A stretch of DNA of 64,000 bases from SIG452 sp045638525 (GCA_045638525.1 JAZUBQ010000005.1:124001-188000); one strand, 5' to 3'. Positions 42,101 to 50,323 are shown, numbered from the stretch's first letter. Numbers and translations: made by a program. The notes: generated by a model from the letters alone, not told the origin.

Positions 42101-43404
42101 TTGAAAAAATCACTTACGATTCCACCTACGCATATGTTTACATCAAGCAGCCTCGTTTCCATATCTTATTGGACACCGTAACCGAAACCATCTGTCCCAG
42201 CTTAGACAGAAACTTCTATGTGGAAAATGCAATGCCTCTGTTGGATCAGCCCGGTGAATTCTATTTTGATAAATCCGCAAGAAAAATGTACTACTATCCC
42301 TATTCCAACGAGAATATGAAAACTGCGGAAACCTACTGTGCAGTTACCGACGGATTACTGAATATCAAAGGTCTCAATGACACCAACAAAGTAACTAACA
42401 TTACTTTTGAAGGTATCTCCTTCCGTTACGGTGCACACGACCAGGTAACCGTAGACGGTGCCGTATTCAACCAGACTGACAACCAGTGGTTAGGCGGCGA
42501 AACCTGGTACGGAAGCTACCTGTTCCCCGGTCAGATTACCTTAGATTATACCGATGGTATCACCTTTGACAACTGTGAATTTACAAACTTAGGTTCCAAC
42601 GCGGTAAACATTGAAGGTTCTTCTGAAAATATCAAAGTAATTAATTCCTATTTCCACGATATTTCCGGTACCGGTGTAGTTGTTGGTAGCTGCTTGGATA
42701 ACAACGATGCAGCAGGTTCTTCCGACCGTGTACACAATGTAGAAGTTGGCAACAACATTTTCCGTCGTTGTGCTCAGGAATTCTTAGGTTGTACTGCAAT
42801 TTCTCTGTACTATGCAGGTAATGTAAACATTCACCACAATGATATCAAAGATATGCCCTATTCCGGTATTGTTGCAGGTTGGGGCTGGGGTGCAGCAAAT
42901 CCCGCCGATGTTAAAAATAACATCATCGCCTACAACCGTATCGAAAACACCTGTAAAGTTTTAGACGACGGCGCTCAGATTTACACAGTTGGTCGTATGG
43001 ATAACCTGCAGATTAACGATAACTATTTCATCGATCCGGGTACCTACCGTCGTGCAGGTCTGTACTTTGACGCAGTAACCACCAATACTTATGCTGCTGA
43101 CAACGTATTCTACAAAGCGAACAACAGCGGTGACTACTGGTTATTTGCAAGAAAGAGTGTTAATATCGATGACTGTTACTTCGGTTATAACCATTCTGAC
43201 GGTAAAAAGCCCTCCTTCCCCTATCCCTGGGATACCAACGGTGTAATGATGGAAAGCAATAAAACAGGTGTATCCAGCTGGAGCCAGGAAGCGAAGAGAA
43301 TCATTGACGAATCAGGTCTGGAAGATAAAGCAAGATTAAATAAAATCGACACTTATCCTTCCTGGAGAAAACTGCGTATGGATGATTCTGTTATCATTAT
43401 CTAA
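39163..43404 (+). CDS. Large secreted right-handed beta-helix protein with duplicated N-terminal domain
   Basis: This 1413-residue exported protein has signal MTKKLLSLSMAILLMLSCLL (cleavage near AIAASA, residue 34). Two copies of one domain follow (about 35-250 and 280-490, each starting APYAGVY and containing NGATLTITxLDxNGxDY). A Pro/Thr linker of PTPTP type separates them (255-278). Then come a CBM6/35-like beta-sandwich (505-630, LQAESVGTGTADGNRTV), a region ending in the module VIVMNNLDELNPG (near 780), and a pectate-lyase-like parallel beta-helix (790-1390) introduced by YYVSTSGKSTNAGTTPDKPL with asparagine-rich rungs such as NNIFRRC. Inference: a polysaccharide-active enzyme or carbohydrate-binding surface protein. 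There are no LPxTG or SLH motifs. Expressed alone between its promoter and terminator. Confidence 0.85.
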   Translation: MTKKLLSLSMAILLMLSCLLSSPTTATNVAIAASAVNYQSAPYAGVYAVTANKATTITTEIGSVTELAAGETGYMYLVRGANNVDITNGATLTITTLDDNGMDYLNQVNIPTHPVIYDQENLVQNGINKTVAPGGSYTFTYTPSAGKNGIVYAYIYFPDQVENNWEVTTDTGFKTIVYKPAGYASTLAWQDGAKSKVSLLYIRGGKQEITITNAGKNTGVIGNISIHSCGEYSANVTVNELEVIPASELAPEPTPTPAPTPTPTPKPTAEPTPEPTPEDSIAGQVVDYKKAPYAGVYEVVSNVDTTLSTEIGAVTNLKAGVTGYTYLISGSNSITATNGATLTITALDNNGLDYFNQVTIANEPVITGQEDTVLANLNKMLAPGETYTFTHVPSKEMNGLVYPYILFTEGTAATLYADTGFKTDLGGFEGKTGTTWAWQDADWNNLSVLYIKKGTNTFTIKNTGNSNLVIKNLNLHSVGELSGGRWDNQLNVAYLTPILTTEDNPLPEPGIVRVDPQTLPGATKLQAESVGTGTADGNRTVVSLASGKNLTFNFNATEETTMDLYMSGAAWKDVSFDVYVDSKLVSYETMHFNTPWNTTPEYKLENVFSFPVSKGNHSIMLYFYTNSFNLDYISLLPHYSDMMMLFNGIPNTTTANEVFDLFKNHGLIFDIDIVKETKKLVAPETAFWSMVGKKYETFEALIAAYEAVVASESKTPTVSISGSTATILGTNLPADATVVVGVYNGNKLINVDTATKNGTNYTADVSGYTSGKTVKVIVMNNLDELNPGTTDGVYAHYYVSTSGKSTNAGTTPDKPLNTVAAALTKVKAINSKMTGDIIIHVAPGVYKSSVSVNIDQTMGGKNGYKVIIRAEDMDNMPVFSGGEDLTGKWSQVSGQNYWVATTSTRDTRALYINGYQATMANSDAYYKGSSYITPETPLNDAHQEDGIKFKLSTGFPKGLEGISNMALVTNSCWAAQRLPIEKITYDSTYAYVYIKQPRFHILLDTVTETICPSLDRNFYVENAMPLLDQPGEFYFDKSARKMYYYPYSNENMKTAETYCAVTDGLLNIKGLNDTNKVTNITFEGISFRYGAHDQVTVDGAVFNQTDNQWLGGETWYGSYLFPGQITLDYTDGITFDNCEFTNLGSNAVNIEGSSENIKVINSYFHDISGTGVVVGSCLDNNDAAGSSDRVHNVEVGNNIFRRCAQEFLGCTAISLYYAGNVNIHHNDIKDMPYSGIVAGWGWGAANPADVKNNIIAYNRIENTCKVLDDGAQIYTVGRMDNLQINDNYFIDPGTYRRAGLYFDAVTTNTYAADNVFYKANNSGDYWLFARKSVNIDDCYFGYNHSDGKKPSFPYPWDTNGVMMESNKTGVSSWSQEAKRIIDESGLEDKARLNKIDTYPSWRKLRMDDSVIII

Positions 43405-43425
43405 TTGATATAATCTAATACAAAA

Positions 43426-43458
43426 AAGAAAGATACTGCTTCGGCGGTATCTTTCTTT
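43426..43458 (+). terminator. Terminator of the beta-helix protein gene
   Basis: AAGAAAGATACTGC and GGCGGTATCTTTCTT stem, T-rich tail, 20 bases past the stop. Confidence 0.85.
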
Positions 43459-43501
43459 ATGAATTTTTTCAATATTTTTCATATTTTTTATGAAAAAACT
43501 C

Positions 43502-43530
43502 TTTACAAATGATAATCTATATGTTATAAT
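43502..43530 (+). promoter_or_regulatory. Promoter of rpsO
   Basis: TTTACA (43502-43507), 17-bp spacer, TATAAT (43525-43530), extended -10. The 14 bases ending in the -10 box are identical to those of the beta-helix gene promoter. A 123-base leader follows, as is common where S15 controls its own translation; no specific S15 site was proven. Confidence 0.8.
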
Positions 43531-43653
43531 AGCAGAGCTGTTAACTGAGTTTTCGGGAGAACGCCAATAAAACTTTGGCATATCTTCAGCCCATTGCTCG
43601 GGAACAAGTAAATAAAAAAATGCCGAAACAGGCAAAGAAAAGGAGATTTCACC

Positions 43654-43917
43654 ATGTTAAAAGACGTGAAACAGAATTTAATCGCAACTTACAAAAACCA
43701 CGAAACCGACACCGGTTCTCCGGAAGTTCAGATTGCTCTTCTGACTGAAAGAATCAATCACTTAAACGAACACTTAAAATTAAACCACAAAGACCATCAT
43801 TCCAGACGTGGTCTTCTGAAAATGGTTGGTAAAAGAAAAGGTTTATTATCTTACCTGATGAAAAAAGACATCAACCGTTACAGAGCAATCATCGAAAAAT
43901 TAGGTTTAAGAAAGTAA
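43654..43917 (+). CDS. rpsO: 30S ribosomal protein S15
   Basis: An 87-residue ribosomal protein that binds 16S rRNA early in small-subunit assembly. Conserved stretches are DTGSPEVQIALLTERINHL and HKDHHSRRGLLKMVGKRKGL. AAGGAG lies eight bases before the ATG. It precedes pnp, the common bacterial order, but a terminator separates them, so pnp expression depends on read-through or its own promoter. Confidence 0.98.
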   Translation: MLKDVKQNLIATYKNHETDTGSPEVQIALLTERINHLNEHLKLNHKDHHSRRGLLKMVGKRKGLLSYLMKKDINRYRAIIEKLGLRK

Positions 43918-43972
43918 TTTTCTCGGTAATGTTCAACTTGCCGGAATTACTTTTAAAGTCATTCTAAAAAAC

Positions 43973-44012
43973 AAACGGCAGGCTGATAATTTCAATCGGC
44001 TTGCCGTTTTTT
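43973..44012. terminator. Terminator after rpsO
   Basis: AAACGGCAGGCTGAT-type arm pairs with ATCGGCTTGCCGTTT, followed by T6. It would also terminate the small minus-strand gene at 43992-44207, whose stop codon is in the loop. Confidence 0.88.
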
Positions 44013-44207
44013 CATTCTCAAATAATTAAAAATTATATACAAAAATAAAAGAAAGGGACAAGCTAAGGTTATAGCAATTGAAAAGGTTTTTTTAGTATCC
44101 AACTCGGTAAGAAATCTGATTCTCAAATTTTTCCTCGTTCCAAAAGTAGAAAAGGAAATCCGTATCATCCCGAGGATTAAAAAAATCTTTTCAAGTGCTA
44201 AAGCCAT
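43992..44207 (-). CDS. Possible small membrane protein between rpsO and pnp
   Basis: A 71-codon minus-strand frame with ATG at 44207 preceded by AAAAGGGAG six bases upstream. The product MALALEKIFLILGMI... has a basic middle (TRKNLRIRFL) and a clear transmembrane segment (TLACPFLLFLYIIFNYL) near the C-terminus, ending KKRQAD. The stop sits in a terminator hairpin. Good ribosome site, membrane segment and terminator support a real gene. Against it, the region must also carry the pnp promoter and leader, and no family is recognised. Confidence 0.42.
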   Translation of the reverse strand: MALALEKIFLILGMIRISFSTFGTRKNLRIRFLTELDTKKTFSIAITLACPFLLFLYIIFNYLRMKKRQAD

Positions 44208-44247
44208 AACGACTCCCTTTTAAAAGAAAGAAAAGGAGATTAAAAAA

Positions 44248-46320
44248 ATGTTCAGAACTTTTGAAACTACTTTCGCCGGCAGACCTTTAGTTGTTGAAAC
44301 CGGTAAAATGGCGCAGTTAGCAAACGGCTCTTGTCTGGTTCGTTGGGGCGAAACCGTTGTTATGGTTAACATTACCGCATCCAAACAGCCCAGAGAAGGC
44401 ATCGACTTCTTCCCTCTGTCTGTTGACTATGAAGAAAAACTGTATTCCGTTGGTAAAATCCCCGGCGGCTTCTTAAAAAGAGAAGGTAAACCCACTGAAA
44501 AAGCTATCTTAGCTTCCCGTGCGATTGACAGACCCATTCGTCCCTTATTCCCCAAAGATTTAAGAAACGACGTTGTGGTTGTTGCAACTGTATTATCTGT
44601 AGAACAGGACAACCAGCCTGAAATCGCAGCATTCTTAGGTACTGCAATTTCTCTGGCAATTTCCGACATTCCCTTCAATGGTCCCATCGCTTCCGTTGGC
44701 GTTGGTTTGGTTGACGGTGAACTGATTGTTTGCCCGAACTCCGAACAGAGAGCTGCTTCCGATTTAGACTTAACCGTTGCAGGTTCCTTAGAAAAAATCG
44801 TTATGATTGAAGCAGGTGCAAACCAGGTGGATGAAAAAACCATGCTGGATGCAATCAAATTAGGTCACGTTGAAATCAAAAGAATGTGCGAATTCATTAA
44901 CGAAATCGCAAAAGAAATCGGCAAAGAAAAATTCGGTTATCAGTCTTTTGAATTAGATAAAGATATTTATGAAACTGTTAGAGCATACGCAGAAGACAAA
45001 ATCAAAGAAGCTATCATCTCTGACCAGAAAGAAGTAAGAGAAGGTGGCGTTGATGCAGTATGTAAAGAAGTTACCGAACACTTCCAGGATGAAATTGATC
45101 CCGCAGTTTTAGGCGAATGTTTATACAAACTGCAGAAAATGATCGTTCGTGGCTGGTTAGTGGAAGGCAAACGTGTTGACGGAAGAAAAATGGACGAAAT
45201 CCGTCCCTTATCCGCAGAAGTTGGTCTGCTCCCCAGAGTTCACGGTTCCGGTTTATTCACCAGAGGTCAAACTCAGGTTATGACCATCGCAACCTTAGGT
45301 GCTGTAAACGAAGCTCAGTTCTTAGACGGTATTGACGAAGAAGACACCAAACGTTATATGCATCAGTACAACTTCCCCTCCTACTCTGTTGGTGATGCTC
45401 GTCCCTCCAGAGGTCCCGGACGTCGTGAAATCGGTCACGGTGCTTTGGCCGAAAGAGCATTGGCTCCCGTAATTCCTTCTGTGGAAGAATTCCCCTACTC
45501 TTTCCGTTTGGTATCCGAAGTATTAAGCTCTAACGGTTCCACCTCTCAGGGTAGTATCTGTGGTTCTACTTTGGCTCTGATGGATGCAGGTGTTCCCATT
45601 AAAGCTCCTGTTGCAGGTATCTCCACCGGTTTGGTAACCTTCGAAGGCGGACATAAAGTATTCTTAGATATTCAGGGTATCGAAGACTTCTTCGGCGACA
45701 TGGACTTTAAAGTTGGCGGTACTCACAAAGGTATCACCGCAATTCAGGTTGATATCAAAGTGGACGGCTTAACCTATGACATTATCGAAGAAGCATTCGA
45801 AATGACCAGAAAAGCAAGACTCCACATTTTAGATAACGTTATGTTAAAAGCAATTCCTACTCCCAGAGAAGAAGTTGCAAAATATGCTCCCAAAATGTTC
45901 TCCACCAAAGTTCCCGTGGATAAAATCCGTGAAGTTATTGGTGCCGGCGGTAAAGTTATCCAGAAAATTGTTGCTGATACCGGAGCAAAAATTGATATCG
46001 AAGATGACGGTTCTGTATTCATCTGCGCAGTTGATGCAGATGCAGCGAAAAAAGCATTATCTATCGTGGAAGGCATTGTAGCAGAACCCGAAGTTGGTGC
46101 AGTATATCAGGGTACCGTAACCAAATTGATGGCATTCGGTGCATTTGTTGAATATCTGCCCGGTAAAGAAGGTCTGGTTCACATTTCTCAGCTGGATATC
46201 AAGAGAGTTGAAAAAGTGGAAGATATTGTTTCCGAAGGCGATGAAATTATGGTTAAAATCATCGAAATCGACAAACAGGGTCGTGTAAACCTCTCCAGAA
46301 AAGAAGCTCTTTTAGGCTAA
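44248..46320 (+). CDS. pnp: Polynucleotide phosphorylase
   Basis: A 690-residue phosphorolytic 3'-to-5' exoribonuclease. Two RNase PH domains are visible (first with FLKREGKPTEKAILASRAID, second with LAERALAPVIPSVEEFPYS and SNGSTSQGSICGSTLALMDA, the catalytic region), then a KH domain (IREVIGAGGKVIQKIVADTG near residue 560) and an S1 domain (GAVYQGTVTKLMAFGAFVEY near residue 620). Size is normal. AAGGAG precedes the ATG. A bidirectional terminator follows. Confidence 0.98.
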   Translation: MFRTFETTFAGRPLVVETGKMAQLANGSCLVRWGETVVMVNITASKQPREGIDFFPLSVDYEEKLYSVGKIPGGFLKREGKPTEKAILASRAIDRPIRPLFPKDLRNDVVVVATVLSVEQDNQPEIAAFLGTAISLAISDIPFNGPIASVGVGLVDGELIVCPNSEQRAASDLDLTVAGSLEKIVMIEAGANQVDEKTMLDAIKLGHVEIKRMCEFINEIAKEIGKEKFGYQSFELDKDIYETVRAYAEDKIKEAIISDQKEVREGGVDAVCKEVTEHFQDEIDPAVLGECLYKLQKMIVRGWLVEGKRVDGRKMDEIRPLSAEVGLLPRVHGSGLFTRGQTQVMTIATLGAVNEAQFLDGIDEEDTKRYMHQYNFPSYSVGDARPSRGPGRREIGHGALAERALAPVIPSVEEFPYSFRLVSEVLSSNGSTSQGSICGSTLALMDAGVPIKAPVAGISTGLVTFEGGHKVFLDIQGIEDFFGDMDFKVGGTHKGITAIQVDIKVDGLTYDIIEEAFEMTRKARLHILDNVMLKAIPTPREEVAKYAPKMFSTKVPVDKIREVIGAGGKVIQKIVADTGAKIDIEDDGSVFICAVDADAAKKALSIVEGIVAEPEVGAVYQGTVTKLMAFGAFVEYLPGKEGLVHISQLDIKRVEKVEDIVSEGDEIMVKIIEIDKQGRVNLSRKEALLG

Positions 46321-46333
46321 TTTTAAAAAGCGT

Positions 46334-46370
46334 AAAATGGCTGTGTTCAAAAGAACACAGCCATTTTTTA
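46334..46370. terminator. Bidirectional terminator between pnp and the SEDS gene
   Basis: AAAATGGCTGTGTTC and GAACACAGCCATTTTTT with a 4-base loop between convergent genes. Confidence 0.92.
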
Positions 46371-47774
46371 GTCTATTGTATTTGAAAAATCTATAATCAG
46401 TTTTTTATTCTCAAGAAAAATGCGTTTCTTACTTTTGGGAGCATCGGAAAGCTTATCTGCAGGCAAAATATTATTTTGTCGCCACACAGAAAGAATCAAA
46501 CCAACACATAACGCATTCACAAAATGAACACTTCCACCGTAGGAAATAAAAGGTAGTGTAACTGCCATAATAGGAAAACATCCTAAATTCATTAAAATAT
46601 TGCAAATGAACTGTATTCCCAAAAACAGACAACATCCCAAGGATAAATTCCTTCCAAAGGAGTGTTTCACCTTGTTGGTGATGGTAAATATCCGAATAAG
46701 AAACAGCATCACAATGAAAATGACCGCAAGCCCTGCCAGACGTCCGTAATTACCAATGATGTTCAACAAGGCAAAGTCGCTGGTTAAGTCCGGCATAACC
46801 CACGAAATATCTCCTTCCGGGATGGGACTTAGCTTTCCAATCCAGCTGGAAGCCATTAAAATTTTATGAGAAATCATATACATCCAACCGGAGTTCAGCG
46901 GGTCAGAGGCACCGTGATTCCAAAACATCAGAATACGTTCCAGACGATACGGATAAAACATCACAAAACCGATTGCAGCTGTCAGGCATAGAAAACCGCC
47001 CAAAAGAGTTATTAAAAGGAATTGCCCTTTTCCGTTGGCAGAAAAATGATTCTGATAAACCCGACACAGCAATAACACTCCACCTGCAATAACCAAAAAC
47101 AAGGCATATGCTGCAGCCGGAAGTATCATAAAAGAAGCAACTGCCATAAATGCAAGTCCCATCCATTTTAGAATACCCATCCAGCCCTGGTTGCGAAATC
47201 TCTCTAAAAAAACACTTAGTGAAATCAGATAAAAAAGCGATACCACAGCCGGAATATTAACCGTCATAAAACCAAAAGACAAATACCGCTTTGCTCCTGC
47301 CGCATAAAATCCAAAGTGATAGCAAAGAAACACCAACGTTATTCCAATTCCGTAAATAAAGCCTGCGTGTTTTTTCAAATAGGTATAATCAAAAAAATAA
47401 GCACCAATCAGCAAAGCTGCTCCGACACCCATATAGTTAAGATAAGACTCCATAGACCCTAAATAACGCCCCGGTGCCTGAGGTATCAGCATCATCAGCA
47501 CGCCAACAACGGAAAATGCAACCGTCAGAAGTAAAACGCTCCACCCCATCTGCGGCTTATGCTGTCGGTTCAGCTGTTGGCCGATGTCCGAAGCGTCGCC
47601 CATCGCCATCACCGCACGTTCAACAGCTTGGGACGCCTCCAGTCCCTGCGATTGAAATTCTTGGGTTAAATCCTCAATATGGGTCTGTAATTCCTCACGA
47701 ATCCGGGAATGTACTTTCTTACAACGAACCGAAGTCAACACCTCTGCAATATATTCCTCAATACGATTATTCAT
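46368..47774 (-). CDS. Divergent FtsW/RodA/SpoVE (SEDS) protein with permease-prefix domain
   Basis: A 468-residue protein. Residues 1-75 (NNRIEEYIAEVLTSVRCKKV, then EEFSQSQG-type helices) match the DUF1700-like permease-prefix domain often paired with PadR regulators. About ten membrane helices follow with the SEDS signature LPFISYGGS near residue 425 and SDFALLNIIGNYG near residue 332, whose Asp corresponds to the proposed catalytic Asp of RodA. The usual QPSE motif is replaced (GAKRYLSFGFMTVNIPA) and the EE after the Asp is lost, so polymerase activity is doubtful. The ATG at 47774 overlaps the padR end by 8 bases, with AGGAGG upstream. No partner penicillin-binding protein is encoded nearby. 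Confidence 0.85.
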   Translation of the reverse strand: MNNRIEEYIAEVLTSVRCKKVHSRIREELQTHIEDLTQEFQSQGLEASQAVERAVMAMGDASDIGQQLNRQHKPQMGWSVLLLTVAFSVVGVLMMLIPQAPGRYLGSMESYLNYMGVGAALLIGAYFFDYTYLKKHAGFIYGIGITLVFLCYHFGFYAAGAKRYLSFGFMTVNIPAVVSLFYLISLSVFLERFRNQGWMGILKWMGLAFMAVASFMILPAAAYALFLVIAGGVLLLCRVYQNHFSANGKGQFLLITLLGGFLCLTAAIGFVMFYPYRLERILMFWNHGASDPLNSGWMYMISHKILMASSWIGKLSPIPEGDISWVMPDLTSDFALLNIIGNYGRLAGLAVIFIVMLFLIRIFTITNKVKHSFGRNLSLGCCLFLGIQFICNILMNLGCFPIMAVTLPFISYGGSVHFVNALCVGLILSVWRQNNILPADKLSDAPKSKKRIFLENKKLIIDFSNTID

Positions 47775-48105
47775 AGCAAACACCTCCTACAATGGTGTTT
47801 ACCGCCTTGGAAAACAAGGACCACTCCTTTTTCTTATGATTTAAAAGCTCTTCTCCAAATTTTGTAATATGATAGTATTTCCGTCTTTTTCCGTTATCAG
47901 CATCCTTCCAGTAGGATTCAATAGCTCCCTCGTTTTCCAGATTATGAAGCAAGGGGTATAATGTCCCCTCCTTCATTTCAAATACACAATCTGTTTCCTC
48001 TTTTAAGGTTTGCGTTATCTGATAACCATACATATCCGCAGTTGCCAACAAGGATAACACCAGAATAGAAGTGCTACCTTTCATTAACTCTTTGTTGATT
48101 GCCAT
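47767..48105 (-). CDS. PadR-family transcriptional regulator
   Basis: A 112-residue winged-helix repressor: ELMKGSTSILVLSLLATADM, MYGYQITQTLKEETD, EGTLYPLLHNLENEGAIESY and GKRRKYYHIT are classical PadR landmarks. PadR proteins of this size dimerise through a C-terminal helix. It is translationally coupled to the SEDS gene it probably controls, and a long inverted repeat upstream of its own start is a likely binding site, so autoregulation is expected. Effector unknown; the family often senses membrane or antibiotic stress. Confidence 0.92.
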   Translation of the reverse strand: MAINKELMKGSTSILVLSLLATADMYGYQITQTLKEETDCVFEMKEGTLYPLLHNLENEGAIESYWKDADNGKRRKYYHITKFGEELLNHKKKEWSLFSKAVNTIVGGVCYE

Positions 48106-48123
48106 AATTTCACTCCTTATATC

Positions 48124-48164
48124 ATAATTCTACATACATCGGTTATCTGTGTATATAGAATTAT
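48124..48164. promoter_or_regulatory. Inverted repeat, candidate PadR operator
   Basis: ATAATTCTA (48124-48132) and TAGAATTAT (48156-48164) are perfect complements; continuing inward, 14 of the outer 15 base pairs match on a common axis. It lies about 20 bases upstream of the padR start. Confidence 0.65.
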
Positions 48165-48199
48165 AGCATATCAACTTGGGTTTGTCAAGCAAATAATTT

Positions 48200-48237
48200 T
48201 AAAAATAAAAAAAGAGATGCACTATAACAGCACATCT
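48200..48237 (-). terminator. Terminator of the small exported-protein gene
   Basis: AGATGTGC/GTGCATCT stem (with G-U pairs) followed by T7 on the minus strand, about 20 bases past the stop. Confidence 0.7.
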
Positions 48238-48257
48238 TAAAAACGCTCAACTATGAT

Positions 48258-48482
48258 TTAATTGGAATAGCGTACACCATATGTTTCATATTCTTCTCTG
48301 CTGCACTCTCTGTAAACGCCGTCAATTTCGGCATAAAACTTACAGTCGGGTGCTTCTTCTTCATACCAGAACAAGGCTCCTGTTGTGGGAATCCGGTCTG
48401 CCGGTTTCTCTTTTGGAATACCCACAAGCACCACCATAAAAACGAACGTGATAAGAAACGATTTATATATTTTACGGTTCAT
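48258..48482 (-). CDS. Small exported or membrane-anchored protein, unknown function
   Basis: A 74-residue protein with an N-terminal hydrophobic segment (KSFLITFVFMVVLVGIP) and a polar, acidic C-terminal part (TGALFWYEEEAPDCKFYAEID, ending ECSREEYETYGVRYSN) containing two cysteines. CGGAGGAA lies five bases before the ATG; a promoter (48651-48679) and terminator (48200-48237) are visible, so it is a real single-gene unit. No family recognised. The 165-base leader is long for so small a gene. Confidence 0.72.
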   Translation of the reverse strand: MNRKIYKSFLITFVFMVVLVGIPKEKPADRIPTTGALFWYEEEAPDCKFYAEIDGVYRECSREEYETYGVRYSN

Positions 48483-48650
48483 AGGTTCCTCCGATAAAGA
48501 ATTTCATTTGATAAAGGAGCAGAGCAAGTGCCCAATAAACATACAATCTCCCGAAACGTGATGCTACTGATGTATAAAACCAAAGATGTCTGTGACTGTG
48601 ATGTCCCCTGAGCTTACGTCCAAAGCGAGCTTGCTATTCTCCTTAATATA

Positions 48651-48679
48651 ATCCTACCATATTCTTCCATTCTTGTCAA
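48651..48679 (-). promoter_or_regulatory. Promoter of the small exported-protein gene
   Basis: Minus strand: TTGACA (48679-48674), 17-bp spacer, TAGGAT (48656-48651). It abuts the terminator of the flippase gene. Confidence 0.65.
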
Positions 48680-48688
48680 GAAAAAATC

Positions 48689-48728
48689 AAAAAACCTGTT
48701 CCCTACCACGTTAGGAAACAGGTTTTTT
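48689..48728 (-). terminator. Terminator of the flippase gene
   Basis: AAAAAACCTGTTTCC and its complement (one mismatch) enclose a 10-base loop, T tract on the minus strand, directly after the stop. Confidence 0.9.
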
Positions 48729-48730
48729 CA

Positions 48731-50323
48731 TTAAAGCAGATGTAATTTTGTTAGAATTTTTTCAATGGTTTCCCCTTTTGGAAGCAACAGGATGTCATCT
48801 CGTTCTAACCCCTTTACAACAAACAAACTAAGGAAATAGAACAAACCTCCGGATACAATAGAAACAGCCACACCAATCAGCACACTGGAAACATAGTCGG
48901 AAACAACCTGATAACACAAGATTGCTCCTGCCGCTGTGGCTAACGCTGAAATCACAGGTTTCACCACAAAACTCATCATTTCAAATTTCATACCGGTGAT
49001 TCGTTTTAAATCATAGATGTTCAATGACATTACCGTAAAATAGCAAAGTAATGTTCCAATCGGAGCACCGTTAATGTTCCACTCAGGTCTGGAAACCAAA
49101 AGCAAATTGACAACAATTTTCACAATACCGCCAATCAGCATATTTTTTACAGGTAACCAAACGTGTCCCCAGGCTTGTAAAATCGCATTACATACCTGCA
49201 CCATCGTTACAAATACAACGGCAATCCCCATAATATTTAATAAAAAGGAATAGTTCCCATCGTGATACAACAACTGTAAAATTGGTTTTGCCAAGGCTGA
49301 AATTCCTGCCGCACAAGGAACTGCAAATAAAATGGTAATACGAAGCGCTGATTTTGCATTTCGAATGGCAGTATTATGATTCTTAAGTGCGAGAGCCGCT
49401 GCAATGGTAGGAACGATAGAAATTGCAATCGCCGCAATAATGGTAGGCGGAAGATTAAACAGCGCAATCGCACGGTTAAGATATCCATACATCGAAAGTC
49501 GCTCAGACTCAATATATCCTAATCCTTCCAACTGATTCATAACCATCGCTGTATCAATGACAGAAGTCAAAGTGAAGACCGACACCCCAATGGTTACAGG
49601 TATTGCAATTTTAATAAGCTGCACCAAAATTGCACGACTTCCCGGTAAATGTTTTTCCAGATTTCCTTTCGGGAATTTACGAATTGCGATTGAATTATAA
49701 CCAAATAAGTATAAGAAACTCAGAATTGTACCGATTGTAACACCGGTAATCGCACCGGCAGAAGCAACATGCACTTGTCCATAAAACTGCATTGCAAAAT
49801 ATGCCAGACTTAATCCTAACAATAATTTAGAAGCAGCTTCAATTACCTCAGAAATTGCAGTAGGCAACATATTTTGCTGCCCCTGATAAAATCCGCGATA
49901 ACTACTGGACAACGAAACAAACAATAAGCTTGGCGCCATACACCGCATTGTAAGATATGCACTCGGGGCGCTGATCATTCCGGAAAACTGATGCGCAAGG
50001 AAAAACATCAATCCTGCAGCGACCAAACCTACGCACAATAACAATCCTTGCGAAATTTTAAATATTTTTCTTGCCTCATCGTAATTCCCTTTTGCACGGG
50101 ATTCTGCAACCATTTTAGAAATTGCAACCGGAAGCCCAGCAGTAGACACCACAAACAACCAGTTGTATATAGTATAGGAAGAATTATAAATCCCCATCCC
50201 CTCTGTTTTTAAAATAAAGGTATCTAACGGGATTTTATAAAGCGCTCCAATCACTTTCACCAATATATGAGAAACTGCAATAATAAACGCACCAATAACA
50301 AAATTTTTATTCTTTTCGGTCAA
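48731..50323 (-). CDS. SpoVB/MurJ-like lipid-linked oligosaccharide flippase (MOP superfamily)
   Basis: A 530-residue protein with fourteen predicted helices. The N-terminal signature FIIAVSHILVKVIGALYKIP and PLDTFILKTEGMGIYNSSYT, with YRGFYQGQQNMLPTAISEVIEA near residue 155, is typical of the SpoVB group, which flips lipid II-like intermediates for cell wall or spore cortex in Bacillota. I favour the TTG at 50323 (AAAGGGTG eight bases upstream) over the TTG at 50365, which has no ribosome site. Its presence hints at, but does not prove, endospore formation. Confidence 0.88.
   Translation of the reverse strand: MTEKNKNFVIGAFIIAVSHILVKVIGALYKIPLDTFILKTEGMGIYNSSYTIYNWLFVVSTAGLPVAISKMVAESRAKGNYDEARKIFKISQGLLLCVGLVAAGLMFFLAHQFSGMISAPSAYLTMRCMAPSLLFVSLSSSYRGFYQGQQNMLPTAISEVIEAASKLLLGLSLAYFAMQFYGQVHVASAGAITGVTIGTILSFLYLFGYNSIAIRKFPKGNLEKHLPGSRAILVQLIKIAIPVTIGVSVFTLTSVIDTAMVMNQLEGLGYIESERLSMYGYLNRAIALFNLPPTIIAAIAISIVPTIAAALALKNHNTAIRNAKSALRITILFAVPCAAGISALAKPILQLLYHDGNYSFLLNIMGIAVVFVTMVQVCNAILQAWGHVWLPVKNMLIGGIVKIVVNLLLVSRPEWNINGAPIGTLLCYFTVMSLNIYDLKRITGMKFEMMSFVVKPVISALATAAGAILCYQVVSDYVSSVLIGVAVSIVSGGLFYFLSLFVVKGLERDDILLLPKGETIEKILTKLHLL

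Noticed and set aside
45278..46076. Long minus-strand frames inside pnp
   Set aside because: They are antisense shadows of a highly biased coding sequence without ribosome sites or family features.
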